A stretch of DNA of 64,000 bases from Sacculina carcini (lineage: Eukaryota; Arthropoda; Thecostraca; Sacculinidae): assembly GCA_916048095.2 (NCBI GenBank), contig OU696595.1, positions 1,229,795 to 1,293,794 on the forward strand, in the 5' to 3' direction. Below are positions 10,600 through 22,280 of the stretch, one piece after another. The position numbers were made by a program, and so were the translations under genes. Position 1 is the first letter of the stretch. Each line of letters begins with the position of its first letter. The notes below the pieces were generated by a model, which saw only the letters and a list, made by a program, of their open reading frames with translations, was not told the origin of the DNA and ran no database searches.

Positions 10600-13250
10600 A
10601 ACCCACCCGTCGTGCGGAACAATTCATACAATAAAATTCATATCAAATCCATAAAATATAATGAATACAAATCGAAAAGCAAAAAATGTAACCTATAAAT
10701 ATCTTAACCAATAGAAAAGTGTAAATGTGAATATTTTTGTTCTTATTTTGACAAATATTATCCCTCAACCCGCCTGATATATAAATCTGCCCGTCGTGTG
10801 GTATAATTCAGAACACAAACACGAAACAAACAATGAAAGATGATGAAATCTTTTCATCAGACTGTTTCCAAACTATATTTATTACTTAACATCATTCCCC
10901 AATATCATTTCCTTAAGTACTATTTCACTTTTACCGCTATAATATTGATTGTTAAAATTAATATATTTTCCGCTATCATTAAAACCCAATATAACCTGAG
11001 TCAAACCTACCCAACCCAACCCAACCATTCAATCTTGACCGCTCTCAGCCTAGTCTGAGGTGATTTAACTTATTAGTTTGTGATCACAAAATATACTGAT
11101 GCGATCATAATTTGTAATCAGAAGACTGAGATTATCTACCCCAGGGGTCCCAAACACGCGGCCCACCAATACTTTACAAAAAAATTAGTGCAAATTGAAA
11201 AAGAAAAAAAACCCACAGGAAAGTTATAGCTAATCTAAAAGTCTAAATGTGAAATTTATGTTTCAATTTAGAAAACATGCTTTTCCACAACACTATCAAA
11301 ACAATGCAACCTTCTGTCATCTCTATAATTCCAGGTTAATGCTTCCGCTAAAACAGCATAAGTTGGCATTACATGATATTGCAGCCCATATCCTTATGCA
11401 ACTTATGCTTATGCAACTTGAAATTAAACCAATTAAATTACACAGTTAAATTCAGTAGTTTACTTTGCTCCCAATAGCATTTTACCCGCCCGTCGTGCGG
11501 AACGTTATTGAGGACAATAAAGCCTTTATATTCAGTAGAGTGTAGCATTAATTAAACTGTACGCAATAAAACCACACCATCCATGCTTGGAGATAATATG
11601 ATGCATTCTTAATTGTGATTGGGCTTCAGTGAAATTTAATCGGTGTATATTCCTGTGTAATCGCAAGTACGCATAATAGCTGTCAAATTGGCAATATGTC
11701 CTTTTGACTTTACACCGCCGTAACTTCCTTCAGATACCCTTTGGAAAATTACAAATTATACCGTATTGTAGAAGACAAGATTTCTAGAACGATGGTATAA
11801 TTTATTTTTATGTGTGACAAATAGTTACTGAGAAATAGTAGAAAAATGAATTAATTTTAGTCGCCCGGTGTTCAAGTGTAATTTTGGATGTATTTGAGAA
11901 TTTTGCCAATTTTACACGTTTTTTGTATCATTTGTGGGTATAAATTATAGCCTATCTTGTAGAACACAAAATTCTCTACACAGTAGTATATTCCTGTGTA
12001 ATCGCAAGTGCGTAAATTGTGATTGGACTTCAGTGAAATTTAATCAGTGTATATTCATGTGTAATCGCAAGTACGCATAATAGCTGTCAAATTGGCAACA
12101 TGACATTTTGACCTTACACCGTCGTAACTTCGTTCAGATACACTTTGGAAAATTAATAATTATACCGTACTGTAGGAAACAAAATTTCTAGCACGATGGT
12201 ATAATTAATTTTAAGGTGTGACAAACAGTTGCTGAGAAATGGGTATAAAAATGAATAAATTGTAGTCACCCGGTGTTCAAGTGTAATTTTGGATGTATTT
12301 GAGAATTTTGCCAATTTTACAAGTTTTTTGTATCATTTGTGGGTATAAATTATACCTTTTCTTGTAGAACACAAAATTATCTACACAGTAGTATATTCCT
12401 GTGTAATCGCAAGTGCGAAAAATAGCTGTCAAATTGGCAATATGTCCTTTTGACTTTACACCGCCGTAACTTCCTTCAGATACACTTTGGAAAATTAAAA
12501 ATTATACCGCATTTTAAAAAATACAATTTACAGCACGATGATATAATTTATTTTAATGTGTGACAAATAGTTCCTGAAAAATAGGTAGAAAAATGAATTA
12601 ATTTAGGCGCCCGGTGATCAAGTGTAATTTTGGATGTATTTGACAATTTTGCCGATTTTACACATTTTTTGTATCATTTGTGGGTATACATTATAACTTT
12701 TCTTGTAGAACACAAAATTATCTACACAATAGTATAAGTTTTATAGCTGTACCATTGCTGGTTTATGAGGAATAGATAGCGGAATATTGACCAAAATATT
12801 CACGTTTTTGTGCGATAATTATGCCTTTTTGACTTTGTCATTTACACTTCACACCGCCGTAACTTTTTTTTAATCAACTTTGGAAAATTAAAAATTATAC
12901 CGTGTTGTAGCAAACAAAATTCCCAGCATGATGGCATTATTTATTTAGATGTGTGATAATTAGTTTTTGATAAGTAGAGAAAAAAGTATAGAAAATCGGA
13001 CGCGTGGAGTTTAAATATAATTTTGAATATAGATTGAAATTTTGTCATGTTCACATCTTTTATGTTCTATTTTTGGATATGAATTATAACCTATCTTGTA
13101 GAACAGAAAATTCTCTACACAGTGGTATAATCTGTATTACTGTACCATTTCTGGTTTATGAGGAGTAGATGTAGGAATATTGACCAAAATTTTCGCATTT
13201 TTCAGGGTTCATTATGTCTTTTCACCGCGATAACTTTTTTGGGCTTATTT
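10600..13250. repeat. Segmental duplication B, copy 1
   Basis: It matches about 15,095-18,240 (offset 4,494, then 4,947 after a 453-bp gap) and, for its first part, about 31,615-33,220. The three copies differ by few substitutions. Confidence 0.9.
11142..11164 (+). other. hAT-like terminal motif inside Helitron-like unit
   Basis: CAGGGGTCCCAAACACGCGG is followed by CCC, which resembles the CAGGGGTCTCAAAC...CGCGGCCC type of hAT terminal repeat. No matching inverted end was found nearby, so this would be a captured or truncated end. It recurs at 15,636 and 32,157. Confidence 0.35.
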
Positions 13251-13346
13251 TTAAAATTTTAAATTTATCCTATCGTGTAGACAAGAAATTTTCCAACGTA
13301 ATCGTATAAATTGTTGGCGGGTACACCAAGTAGTTACCGAGTAGCA

Positions 13347-13375
13347 GCTTGCTGAAAATGGACCAAGGATGGTGG

Positions 13376-13412
<37 letters not shown>

Positions 13413-13443
13413 AGGATCTCTTTTATATATATAGATATATATA

Positions 13444-13481
<38 letters not shown>

Positions 13482-13505
13482 CTCCTTGGTCACATTTTCA
13501 GCAAG
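13347..13505. repeat. Inverted repeat around (GACA)n and (TA)n
   Basis: The left arm, about 13,347-13,373 (CTTGCTGAAAATGGACCAAG...), is repeated in reverse complement at about 13,480-13,505 (...GTCACATTTTCAGCAAG). GACA, TTTTATATATATAGA and (TA)n lie between the arms. The right arm directly precedes CTAG at 13,506. This is a snap-back structure at a unit end. Confidence 0.75.
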
Positions 13506-14020
13506 CTAGCATTAAAACCCGCCCGTTGTGCGGAACAATTCATAAAAATGAATTGAATAATTGAAATTTAATTAAATTATGAATTTTCATTTAAATGTTT
13601 TGCAAATTAAAAATAAATAAGGCAAACTCATGAAAACCTTAGTCAATTAAAAAGTCTAAATTTCATTATTTTTAATTTTATTTTGACAAAATATTTTCAC
13701 TCAGCCCGCCTCATATTTAAACCCGCCCGACGTGAGGAATAATTCAGAGCTCGAACACCATCCGTTCTGGTTCTTGAAGTCAAATCCATTAGTTTTGTAT
13801 ATGAATTCATTCTACACGGTGAAATTGAACGTTTTATTGCTGCCCGCGGGACATTTTTATTTCATAAAAATGAGCCATCGCTTCGTTTGCGTTTGAAGCC
13901 CCTGATCATTGAACCAGCGAACCATGAACCAGCGCAATTATGTCACCTCATATTCAAGCATACATACACAGACAGACAGATCATTTCTTCTTTATGTATA
14001 TATATATATATATAGGATTA
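13506..14020 (-). mobile_element. Helitron-like unit, short
   Basis: CTAGCATTAAAACCCGCCCG begins at 13,506. A second module (CCCGCCCGACGTGAGG) lies at about 13,720 and is followed by the 'gttctggttcttgaag' segment. The unit ends in GACAGACAGA, TTTCTTCTTTATG and TATATA. It is repeated in part at 14,025-14,472 and 30,762-31,211. Confidence 0.5.
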
Positions 14021-14024
14021 AAAC

Positions 14025-14472
14025 AGCATTAAAACCCGCCCGTTGTGCGGAGCAATTCATAAAAATATTGCAAACTAAAAATAAATAAGGCAAACTCATG
14101 AAGACCTTAATCAATTAAAAAGTCTAAATTTCATTATTTTTAATTTTATTTTGACAAAATATTTTCACTCAACCCGCCTCATATTTAAACCCGCCCGACG
14201 TGAGGAATAATTCAGAACTCGAACACCATCCGTTCTGGTTCTTGAAGTCAAATGCATTAGCTTTGTATATGAATTCATTCTATACGGTGAAATTGAACGT
14301 TTTATTGCTACCCGCGGGACATTTTTATTGCATAAAAATGAGCCATCGCTTCGTTTGCGTTTGAAGCCCCTGATCATTGAACCAGCGAACCATGAACCAG
14401 CGCAATTATGTCTCCTCATATTCAAGCATACATACACAGACAGACAGATAATTTCTTCTTTATATATATAGA
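14025..14472 (-). mobile_element. Helitron-like unit, short, tandem copy
   Basis: The left edge AGCATTAAAACCCGCCCG follows TATAGGATTAAAAC. The body is nearly the same as 13,560-14,010. The right end TTTATATATATAGA stops at 14,472. The two form a direct tandem pair. Confidence 0.5.
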
Positions 14473-14474
14473 TA

Positions 14475-17400
14475 TAGCATTAAAACCCGCCCGTTGTGCG
14501 GAGCAATTCATAACATGAAATTCATATTCAATTCGTAAAAAAATATGGAAAAATAAAAATGAAATAGGGTACACTCATAAAAATATTAATCAATTGAAAA
14601 TTATAAGTTTAATTATTTTTATTTCGACAAAATATTTCCCCTCAGTCCGCCTGAGTCATTTTTAAACCCGCCCGTCGTGCTGAATAATTCAGAACTCGAA
14701 CACGATCCGTTCTGGATCTTGAAGTCAAATCCATTGGTTTTGTGTATGGATTAATTCTACAGGGTAAATTGAACGTTCTATTGTCTATAGATGCTGCCCG
14801 CGAAACATTTTTATTTATAAAAAATACCTTTTTTAAAATAAATCATTTGAAACAATGAACTAAGAAATGGAAATACTTTTTTTATACCCACCCGTCGTGC
14901 GGAACAATTCATACAATAAAATTCATATTTGAAGTCAAATCCATTGGTTTTGTGTATGGATTAATTCTATAGGGGAAATTGAACGTTCTATTGTCTATAG
15001 TTGCTGCCCGCGGAGCATTGTTATATTAAAAAAATTACCTTTCTTAAATGAACCATTTGAAAAAATGAACTAAAAAATGGAAACACTTTTTTAAACCCGC
15101 CCGTCGTGCGGAACAATTCATACAATAAAACTCATATCAAATCCATAAAATATAATGAATACAAATTGAAAACCAAAAAATGTAACCTATAAATATCTTA
15201 AGCAATATAAAAGTCTAAATGTGAATATTTTTGTTCTTATTTTGACAAATATTATCCCTCAACCCGCCTGATATATAAATCTGCCCGTCGTGTGGTATAA
15301 TTCAGAACACAAACACGAAACAAACAATGAAAGATGATGAAATCTTTTCATCAGAATGTTTCCAAACTATATTTATTACTTAACATCATTCCCCAATATC
15401 ATTTCCTTAAGTACTATTTCACTTTTACCGCTATAATATTGATTGTTAAAATTAATATATTTTCCGCTATCATTAAAACCCAATATAACCTGAGTCAAAC
15501 CTACCCAACCCAACCCAACCATTCAATCTTGACCGCTCTCAGCCTAGTCTGAGGTGATTTAACTTATTAGTTTGTGATCACAAAATATACTGATGCGATC
15601 ATAATTTGTAATCAGAAGACTGAGATTATCTACCCCAGGGGTCCCAAACACGCGGCCCATCAATACTTTTCTCTCAACCCGCCAATATAGTATCGGGACC
15701 AAACTGTAAGGTAGCTAAATTCACATTTGTTGCATAATGCGATATAATTATACACCATTATCATATTATCTCATAATTCCCGGTTAATGCTTCCACTAAT
15801 GCATCATATTCATACAGTTGTTATTTTTTGGATTACACCGATAATACAGCCCTTGATATTACAGCCGATATTATATTATGCAATCTATATTCTGCTACGT
15901 ATTATTCCTAATACATATATCATCAGATCGCAAAATATATTTAAAGGTTCACATCATTCTCCAAAATCATTTGCTTGAGAGCTGTTCTACTTTTATCGCT
16001 AGAATATTTACTGCTAGCAAAATATCATATACCTCGCTATCATTTAAACCCACTCTTTATAGATACATTTAATTCGCCCGTCGTGCGGAACAGTTCATAA
16101 AATATAATTAATATTCAATTAATAAAAAAATTAGTGCAAATTGAAAAAGAAAAACAAACCCACAGGAAAGTTATAGCTAATATAAAAGTCTAAATGTGAA
16201 ATTTATGTTTCAATTTAGAAAACATGCTTTTCCACAACACTATCAAAACAATGCAACCTTCTGTCATCTCTATAATTCCAGGTTAATGCTTCCGCTAAAA
16301 CAGCATAAGTTGGCATTACATGATATTGCAGCCCATATCCTTATGCAACTTATGCTTATGCAACTTGAAATTAAACCAATTAAATTACACAGTTAAATTC
16401 AGTAGTTTACTTTGTTCCCAATAGCATTTTACCCGCCCGTCGTGCGGAACGTTATTGAGGACAATAAAGCCTTTATATTCAGTAGAGTGTAGCATTAATT
16501 AAACTGTACGCAATAAAACCACACCATCCATGCTTGGAGATAATATGATGCATTCTTAATTGTGATTGGGCTTCAGTGAAATTTAATCGGTGTATATTCC
16601 TGTGTAATCGCAAGTACGCATAATAGCTGTCAAATTGGCAATATGTCCTTTTGACTTTACACCGCCGTAACTTCCTTCAGATACCCTTTGGAAAATTACA
16701 AATTATACCGTATTGTAGAAGACAAGATTTCTAGAACGATGGTATAATTTATTTTTATGTGTGACAAATAGTTACTGAGAAATAGTAGAAAAATGAATTA
16801 ATTTTAGTCGCCCGGTGTTCAAGTGTAATTTTGGATGTATTTGAGAATTTTGCCAATTTTACACGTTTTTTGTATCATTTGTGGGTATAAATTATAGCCT
16901 ATCTTGTAGAACACAAAATTATCTACACAGTAGTATATTCCTGTGTAATCGCAAGTGCGTAAATTTTGATTGGACTTCAGTGAAATTTAATCAGTGTATA
17001 TTCATGTGTAATCGCAAGTACGCATAATAGCTGTCAAATTGGCAACATGACATTTTGAACTTACACCGTCGTAACTTCGTTCAGATACACTTTGGAAAAT
17101 TAATAATTATACCGTACTGTAGGAAACAAAATTTCTAGCACGATGGTATAATTAATTTTAAGGTGTGACAAACAGTTGCTGAGAAATGGGTATAAAAATG
17201 AATAAATTGTAGTCACCCGGTGTTCAAGTGTAATTTTGGATGTATTTGAGAATTTTGCCAATTTTACACGTTTTTTGTATCATTTGTGGGTATAAATTAC
17301 ACCTTTTCTTGTAGAACACAAAATTCTCTACACAGTAGTATATTCCTGTGTAATCGCAAGTGCGAAAAATAGCTGTCAAATTGGCAATATGTCCTTTTGA

Positions 17401-18376
17401 CTTTACACCGCCGTAACTTCCTTCAGATACACTTTGGAAAATTAAAAATTATACCGCATTAAAAAAATACAATTTACAGCACGATGATATAATTTATTTT
17501 AATGTGTGACAAATAGTTCCTGAGAAATAGGTAGAAAAATGAATGAATTTAGGCGCCCGGTGATCAAGTGTAATTTTGGATGTATTTGACAATTTTGCCA
17601 ATTTTACACATTTTTTGTATCATTTGTGGGTATACATTATAACTTTTCTTGTAGAACACAAAATTATCTACACAATAGTATAATTTTTATAGCTGTACCA
17701 TTGCTGGTTTATGAGGAATAGATAGCGGAATATTGACCAAAATATTCACGTTTTTGTGCGATAATTATGCCTTTTTGACTTTGTCATTTACACTTCACAC
17801 CGCCGTAACTTTTTTTTAATCAACTTTGGAAAATTAAAAATTATACCGTGTTGTAGCAAACAAAATTCCCAGCATGATGGCATTATTTATTTAGATGTGT
17901 GATAATTAGTTTTTGATAAATAGAGAAAAAAGTATAGAAAATCGGACGCGTGGAGTTTAAATATAATTTTGAATATAGATTGAAATTTTGTCATGTTTAC
18001 ATCTTTTATGTTCTATTTTTGGATATGAATTATAACCTATCTTGTAGAACATAAAATTCTCTACACAGTGGTATAATCTGTATTACTGTACCATTTCTGG
18101 TTTATGAGGAGTAGATGTAGGAATATTGACCAAAATTTTCGCATTTTTCAGGGTTCATTTTGTCTTTTCACCTCGATAACGTTTTTTGGTTTTATTTTTA
18201 AAATTTGAAATTTATCCTATCGCGTAGACAAGGAAATTTCCAGCGTAATGGTATAAATTATTGGCGGGTACATTAAGTGGTTACCGAGTAGCAGCTTGCT
18301 GAAAATGTGACCAAGGAGGGTGGGACAGACAAACACACAGACAGACAGACAGACAGAGGATCTCTTTTATATATAT

Positions 18377-18379
<3 letters not shown>
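14475..18379 (-). mobile_element. Helitron-like unit, about 3.9 kb
   Basis: It starts at TAGCATTAAAACCCGCCCG and ends at GA 18,378-18,379 after GACA repeats. Hairpin modules lie near 14,487, 14,667, 14,889, 15,098, 15,280, 16,075 and 16,433. The 390-bp monomers follow from 16,659. Its left part is the same as 31,212-33,200, so the two descend from one element. It holds the 453-bp segment (about 15,663-16,130) that is missing at 11,165. Confidence 0.6.
15095..18240. repeat. Segmental duplication B, copy 2
   Basis: This is the copy of 10,600-13,250 that carries the additional 453-bp segment. It is closest to 31,615-33,220, with which it keeps a constant offset of 16,521. Confidence 0.9.

Positions 18380-18413
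<34 letters not shown>
18380..18413. repeat. (TA)n microsatellite
   Basis: A TA run follows the right end of the 14,475 unit and precedes AGATTTGAACCCGCCCG, a decayed left end. Confidence 0.85.
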
Positions 18414-18415
<2 letters not shown>

Positions 18416-19110
18416 TTTGAACCCGCCCGTCGTGCGGAACAATTAATAAAGTAAAATTCATATTCAATCCATAAAAAAAACTGAATACAAATAAAAAACC
18501 AAAAAATTTAACCTGTATATACGTTCACCAATAAAAACTCAAAACCTGCCCGTCGTGCGGAATAATTCAGAACACAAACACATAACAGACAATGGCAATT
18601 CTAGCATATAAACCAGCCCGTCGTGCGGAACAATTCATACCATTAAATCTGTATTCAATTTATAAGCGAAAATAAATATGAATTAATAAATAAAAGAGTA
18701 AACCCATAAAAAGTCTAAATTTCTATATTTTTATATTATTTTGACAAAATAGTTTGCCTAAACCGCCTCATATTTAAACCTGCCCGTCGTGCTGAATAAT
18801 TCAGAACTCTGACACATAACCATGAAAAATGACTAATTTTTTATCATAATGTTTTCAAAATATATTTATAACTCAACATCACCATCTAGCATTAAAACCC
18901 GCCCTTTGTGCAGAGCAATAAATAAAGTAAAATGAATATTGAATTAATATAAAATGATTAGAAATTAAAAAAGAAAAAGTAAACCCATAAAAAGTATTGA
19001 CCAATAGAAAAGTCTAAATGTGAATGTTTTTATTTTAGATGTGGCAAAATATTTTTCCTCGAACTGCCTCGTATTTTAACCCGCCCGTCGTGCGAAATAT
19101 CTCCTCGTGA
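18414..19110 (-). mobile_element. Decayed Helitron-like modules at array edge
   Basis: Hairpin modules lie near 18,423, 18,547, 18,615, 18,780, 18,897 (as GCCCTTTGTGC) and 19,080. They sit in AT-rich spacers of about 70-180 bp. No right end is found and the array stops after CCCGCCCGTCGTGCGAAATA at about 19,100. Confidence 0.45.
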
Positions 19111-19619
19111 AATATCCCCATCGTGATATTTCCCGTCTCGTGCATATTGACAATTGTTACTGTGTAGTATCGAGTATAAAGAGCTCATACATTGTACTAT
19201 CCCACGCTCCAAACATGTACTCTGGCTCATGTCAATTTCTTAATATGAAGAGAATCAATCCAGCGTATCTGTAGTGTCTATGGTGATCCATTATTGTCTC
19301 TCATATTGTGTTTGTTTCGTTTATGCGCTCATTGAGACGATGAAGTGTAACTGGTCAGCCAATCGTGTAACAGGGCGTAACAATTGTGAGGCCAAAAGGT
19401 AAGTTTTATCGGGGTGAAATTCATTCTTTGTTTAGGTCTTGTGTCGTGTGTTTGAGTAATATAGTGTTGTTTTGTGCCACGCCTTTTCAATATCCCGATG
19501 TTATATTTGGCGACGAGTATGAGATTTCTCGTCGGAAGAACTCCTTGGGTTGCCGGTGATAGCAGAGCTGGGCATGACAATTCGTCCGCGTGAAGGAACT
19601 GTCATGTTTCAATTTTGCT
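19111..19619 (+). other. Possible LTR 3' edge and primer-site remnant
   Basis: No gene is seen here. TTTGGCGACGAGTATGAG near 19,507 resembles the TGGCGACGAGGATG primer site that follows the 5' LTR in many Gypsy elements. The sequence at about 19,163-19,220 (GAGCTCATAC...CCACGCTCCAAACAT) is similar to 24,471-24,530 and 54,230-54,290. This suggests a shared old LTR piece, but no matching second LTR was found. Confidence 0.3.
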
Positions 19620-21024
19620 GACACACTGTGTACTGTGACACACGACTTGCTATGTCCTATACTGTAACACATTACTTGCTATCTCCTATACTGTAACACA
19701 TTACTTGCTATGTCCTATACTGTGACACATTACCTGCTATGTCCTATACTGTAACACATTACTTGCTATGTCCTATACTGTAACACATTACTTGCTATGT
19801 CCTATACTGTAACACATTACTTGCTATGTCCTATACTGTGACACATTACTTGCTATGTCCTATACTGTAACACATTACTTGCTATCTCCTATACTGTGAC
19901 ACATTACCTGCTATGTCCTATACTGTAAAACATTACTTGCTATGTCCTATACTGTAACACATTACTTGCTATGTCCTATACTGTAACACATTACTTGCTA
20001 TGTCCTATACTGTGACACATTACTTGCTATGTCCTATACTGTAACACATGACTTGCTATGTCCTATACTGTAACACATTACCTGCTATGTCCTATACTGT
20101 AACACATTACTTGCTATGTCCTATACTGTGACACATGACTTGCTATGTCCTATACTGTAACACATTACTTGCTATGTCCTATACTGTGACACATGACTTG
20201 CTATGTCCTATACTGTGACACATTACTTGCTATGTCCTATACTGTAACACATGACTTGCTATGTCCTATACTGTAACACATGACTTGCTATGTCCTATAC
20301 AGTGACACATGACTTGCTATGTCCTATACTGTAACACATGACTTGCTATGTCCTATACTGTAACACATGACTTGCTATGTCCTATACTGTAACACATTAC
20401 TTGCTATGTCCTATACTGTAACACATTACTTGCTATGTCCTATACTGTAACACATTACTTGCTATGTTCTATACTGTAACACATTACTTGCTATGTCCTA
20501 TACTGTAACACATTACTTGCTATGTCCTATACTTTAACACATTACTTGCTATGTCATATACTGTAACACATTACTTGCTATGTCCTATACTGTAACACAT
20601 TACTTGCTATGTTCTATACTGTAACACATTACTTGCTATGTCCTATACTGTAACACATTACTTGCTATGTCCTATACTGTGACACATGACTTGCTATGTC
20701 CTATACTGTGACACATTACTTGCTATGTCCTATACTGTAACACATGACTTGCTATGTCCTATACTGTAACACATGACTTGCTATGTCCTATACAGTGACA
20801 CATGACTTGCTATGTCCTATACTGTAACACATGACTTGCTATGTCCTATACTGTAACACATGACTTGCTATGTCCTATACTGTAACACATTACTTGCTAT
20901 GTCCTATACTGTAACACATTACTTGCTATGTCCTATACTGTGACACATGACTTGCTATGTCCTATACTGTAACACATGACTTGCTATGTACTATACTGTA
21001 ACACATTACTTGCTATGTCCTATG
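19620..21024 (+). repeat. 29-bp minisatellite, R1 (about 48 copies)
   Basis: The monomer begins TGTCCTATACTGTAA and is 29 bp long. Variable sites are T(A/G)ACACAT and ACAT(T/G)AC. A rare CCTATACAGTG variant occurs at 20,294 and 20,787, which is 493 bp or 17 monomers apart within similar neighbours. This shows block duplication inside the array. Since 29 is not a multiple of 3, the array is not coding. Confidence 0.95.
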
Positions 21025-21925
21025 ATTTGATGGCGGACGCCGTTATTACAGCCCAAAGATCCATGTTGAGAAAAGTGCTTGCAAAATTGCCGGTATCACA
21101 TTTTCGCATGGTAAAAGACCAGGTCACAGCAAGTTCTCTCTCGACTGACTGCTTTCCCAAATATGCAATCAGCTCAAGCTGCGTCTCCAGCTCACTTCAG
21201 CTGAACTTCTGAGACGGCTGAAAAGCCGAATCGGAATGGCGCAAGTCTTCAGAGTGGCTTGTGGACATCGATGTTATTTCTTCCAAACGATGCGAGGCAC
21301 GAGATAATCGTGGAGACATTCCCAGCACATCTGCTTCTTCCTCTCCAGCTGTGACTCCGCGAATGACGAATCTCTAGTACGTCTCTAGTAAATGTCTCCT
21401 CTAATAAATGTCTCTAGTACGTGCCGCACACCAGCCTCATGACGTCACCGAATGTCGCCGTGTTATCGGTATGATTCACTTTTCCACCGCTTCATGCCTC
21501 ATCTGGCACTTGCTATTTGGCCTCTACACGCTGCAGTACATGACACCGCTCGCCAGTGGGGTTCCGAACAAATTGCAGCATTTGAACAAGCCAATTGCGC
21601 TCTTGCAGCAGCTTCCCGTCTCTATTATCATCAGACGAACGGGTCCACGCAACTGATGGCGAACACGTGAGACATCGCAGTCGGTGCGGTAGTACAGCCG
21701 TGTTAAAACGGAGTGTGGGTCCATTGACATGTAGCTCTCGTGTGTTTTATCCTGCGGGGACAAAATAATGTACAGGCGACTAAAAACTATTGGCTATGAA
21801 AATGTTTCGTCACCTGCTCGAGGGTCGCCCAGGCCTGCATGTACTAACCGACCACACGCCGTCAATATACGCCTTTACTAGCAGCATCGAAAAATCGTCA
21901 CGTGTGCAGCGGCATGTGACTCGAT
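21025..21925 (+). pseudogene. Deleted Gypsy gag/pol remnant, R1
   Basis: The first part resembles Gag of the intact Gypsy at 43,997: LRKVLAKLPVSHFRMVKDQV here against FRRVLAKLPPECFRLVKGLV there. It then jumps to the end of RT (HDVTECRRVIGMI against RDVAGCRRYLGMI) and to RNase H (MFRHLLEGRPGLHVLTDHTP against RFRHLLEGRPQLQLWTDHKP). Most of gag, the protease, the RT core and the integrase are missing, and frameshifts separate the pieces. It was then amplified within the R unit, because all three copies (also 41,376 and 50,746) share the same deletions. It cannot encode an enzyme. Confidence 0.85.
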
Positions 21926-22280
21926 ATATGTGGTTACATGTGGTTACATGTGGTTACATGTGGTTACATGTGGTTACATGTGGTTACATGTGGTTACATG
22001 TGGTTACATGTGGTTACATGTGGTTACATGTGGTTACATGTGGTTACATGTGGTTACATGTGGTTACATGTTGTTACATGTGGTTACATGTGGTTACATG
22101 TGGTTACATGTGGTTACATGTGGTTACATGTGGTTACATGTGGTTACATGTGGTTACTTGTGGTTACATGTGGTTACATGTGGTTACATGTGGTTACATG
22201 TGGTTACATGTGGTTACATGTGGTTACATGTGGTTACATGTGTTTACATGTGGTTACATGTGGTTACATGTGGTTACATG
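21926..22280 (+). repeat. 10-bp minisatellite, R1 (about 35 copies)
   Basis: The unit is ATGTGGTTAC with a few point variants. It has no stop codon in any forward frame, so it yields long frames of the decapeptide MWLHVVTCGY. It starts exactly where RNase H homology ends and stays in frame with it. The counterparts are 42,279-42,453 and 51,646-51,901. Confidence 0.95.

Larger units (their letters stand above)
9950..13435 (-). mobile_element. Helitron-like unit, about 3.5 kb
   Basis: It starts at CTAG 9,950-9,953 and ends at GA 13,434-13,435 after a GACA tract. Hairpin modules lie near 9,961, 10,220, 10,391, 10,605, 10,790 and 11,487, followed by four to five 390-bp monomers. It contains an hAT-like terminus at 11,142. 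Compared with 14,475-18,379 it lacks about 450 bp at 11,170. No coding frame of interest is seen. Confidence 0.55.
1..19110 (-). mobile_element. Tandem array of non-autonomous Helitron-like units
   Basis: The sequence shows about fifteen head-to-tail units. Each left edge is CTAGCATTAAAACCCGCCCG or a decayed form, and each right edge is a CA/GACA-rich stretch then TTTTATATATATAGA and often (TA)n. On the minus strand this gives a 5' TC terminus and a 3' terminus with a CCGC/GCGG hairpin about 9 nt before CTAG. Helitrons are known to have TC at the 5' end, a hairpin then CTRR at the 3' end, insertion between A and T, and no target duplication. No Rep or helicase coding sequence is present, so the units would depend on an element elsewhere. 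The Helitron assignment is inferred from the termini only. A different TA-targeting repeat family is the alternative. Confidence 0.6.

Noticed and set aside
13251-13564. Frames rich in IYIYIY, CVCVCV or DRQTDRQT (also at 1,768, 4,133, 18,273, 24,868 and 33,253)
   Set aside because: They are translations of TA, CA and GACA microsatellites.
15787-16072. Short frames conserved between 15.8 kb and 32.3 kb as small genes
   Set aside because: Conservation is explained by recent segmental duplication. The frames have no start context or domain, and the first copy lacks the region entirely.
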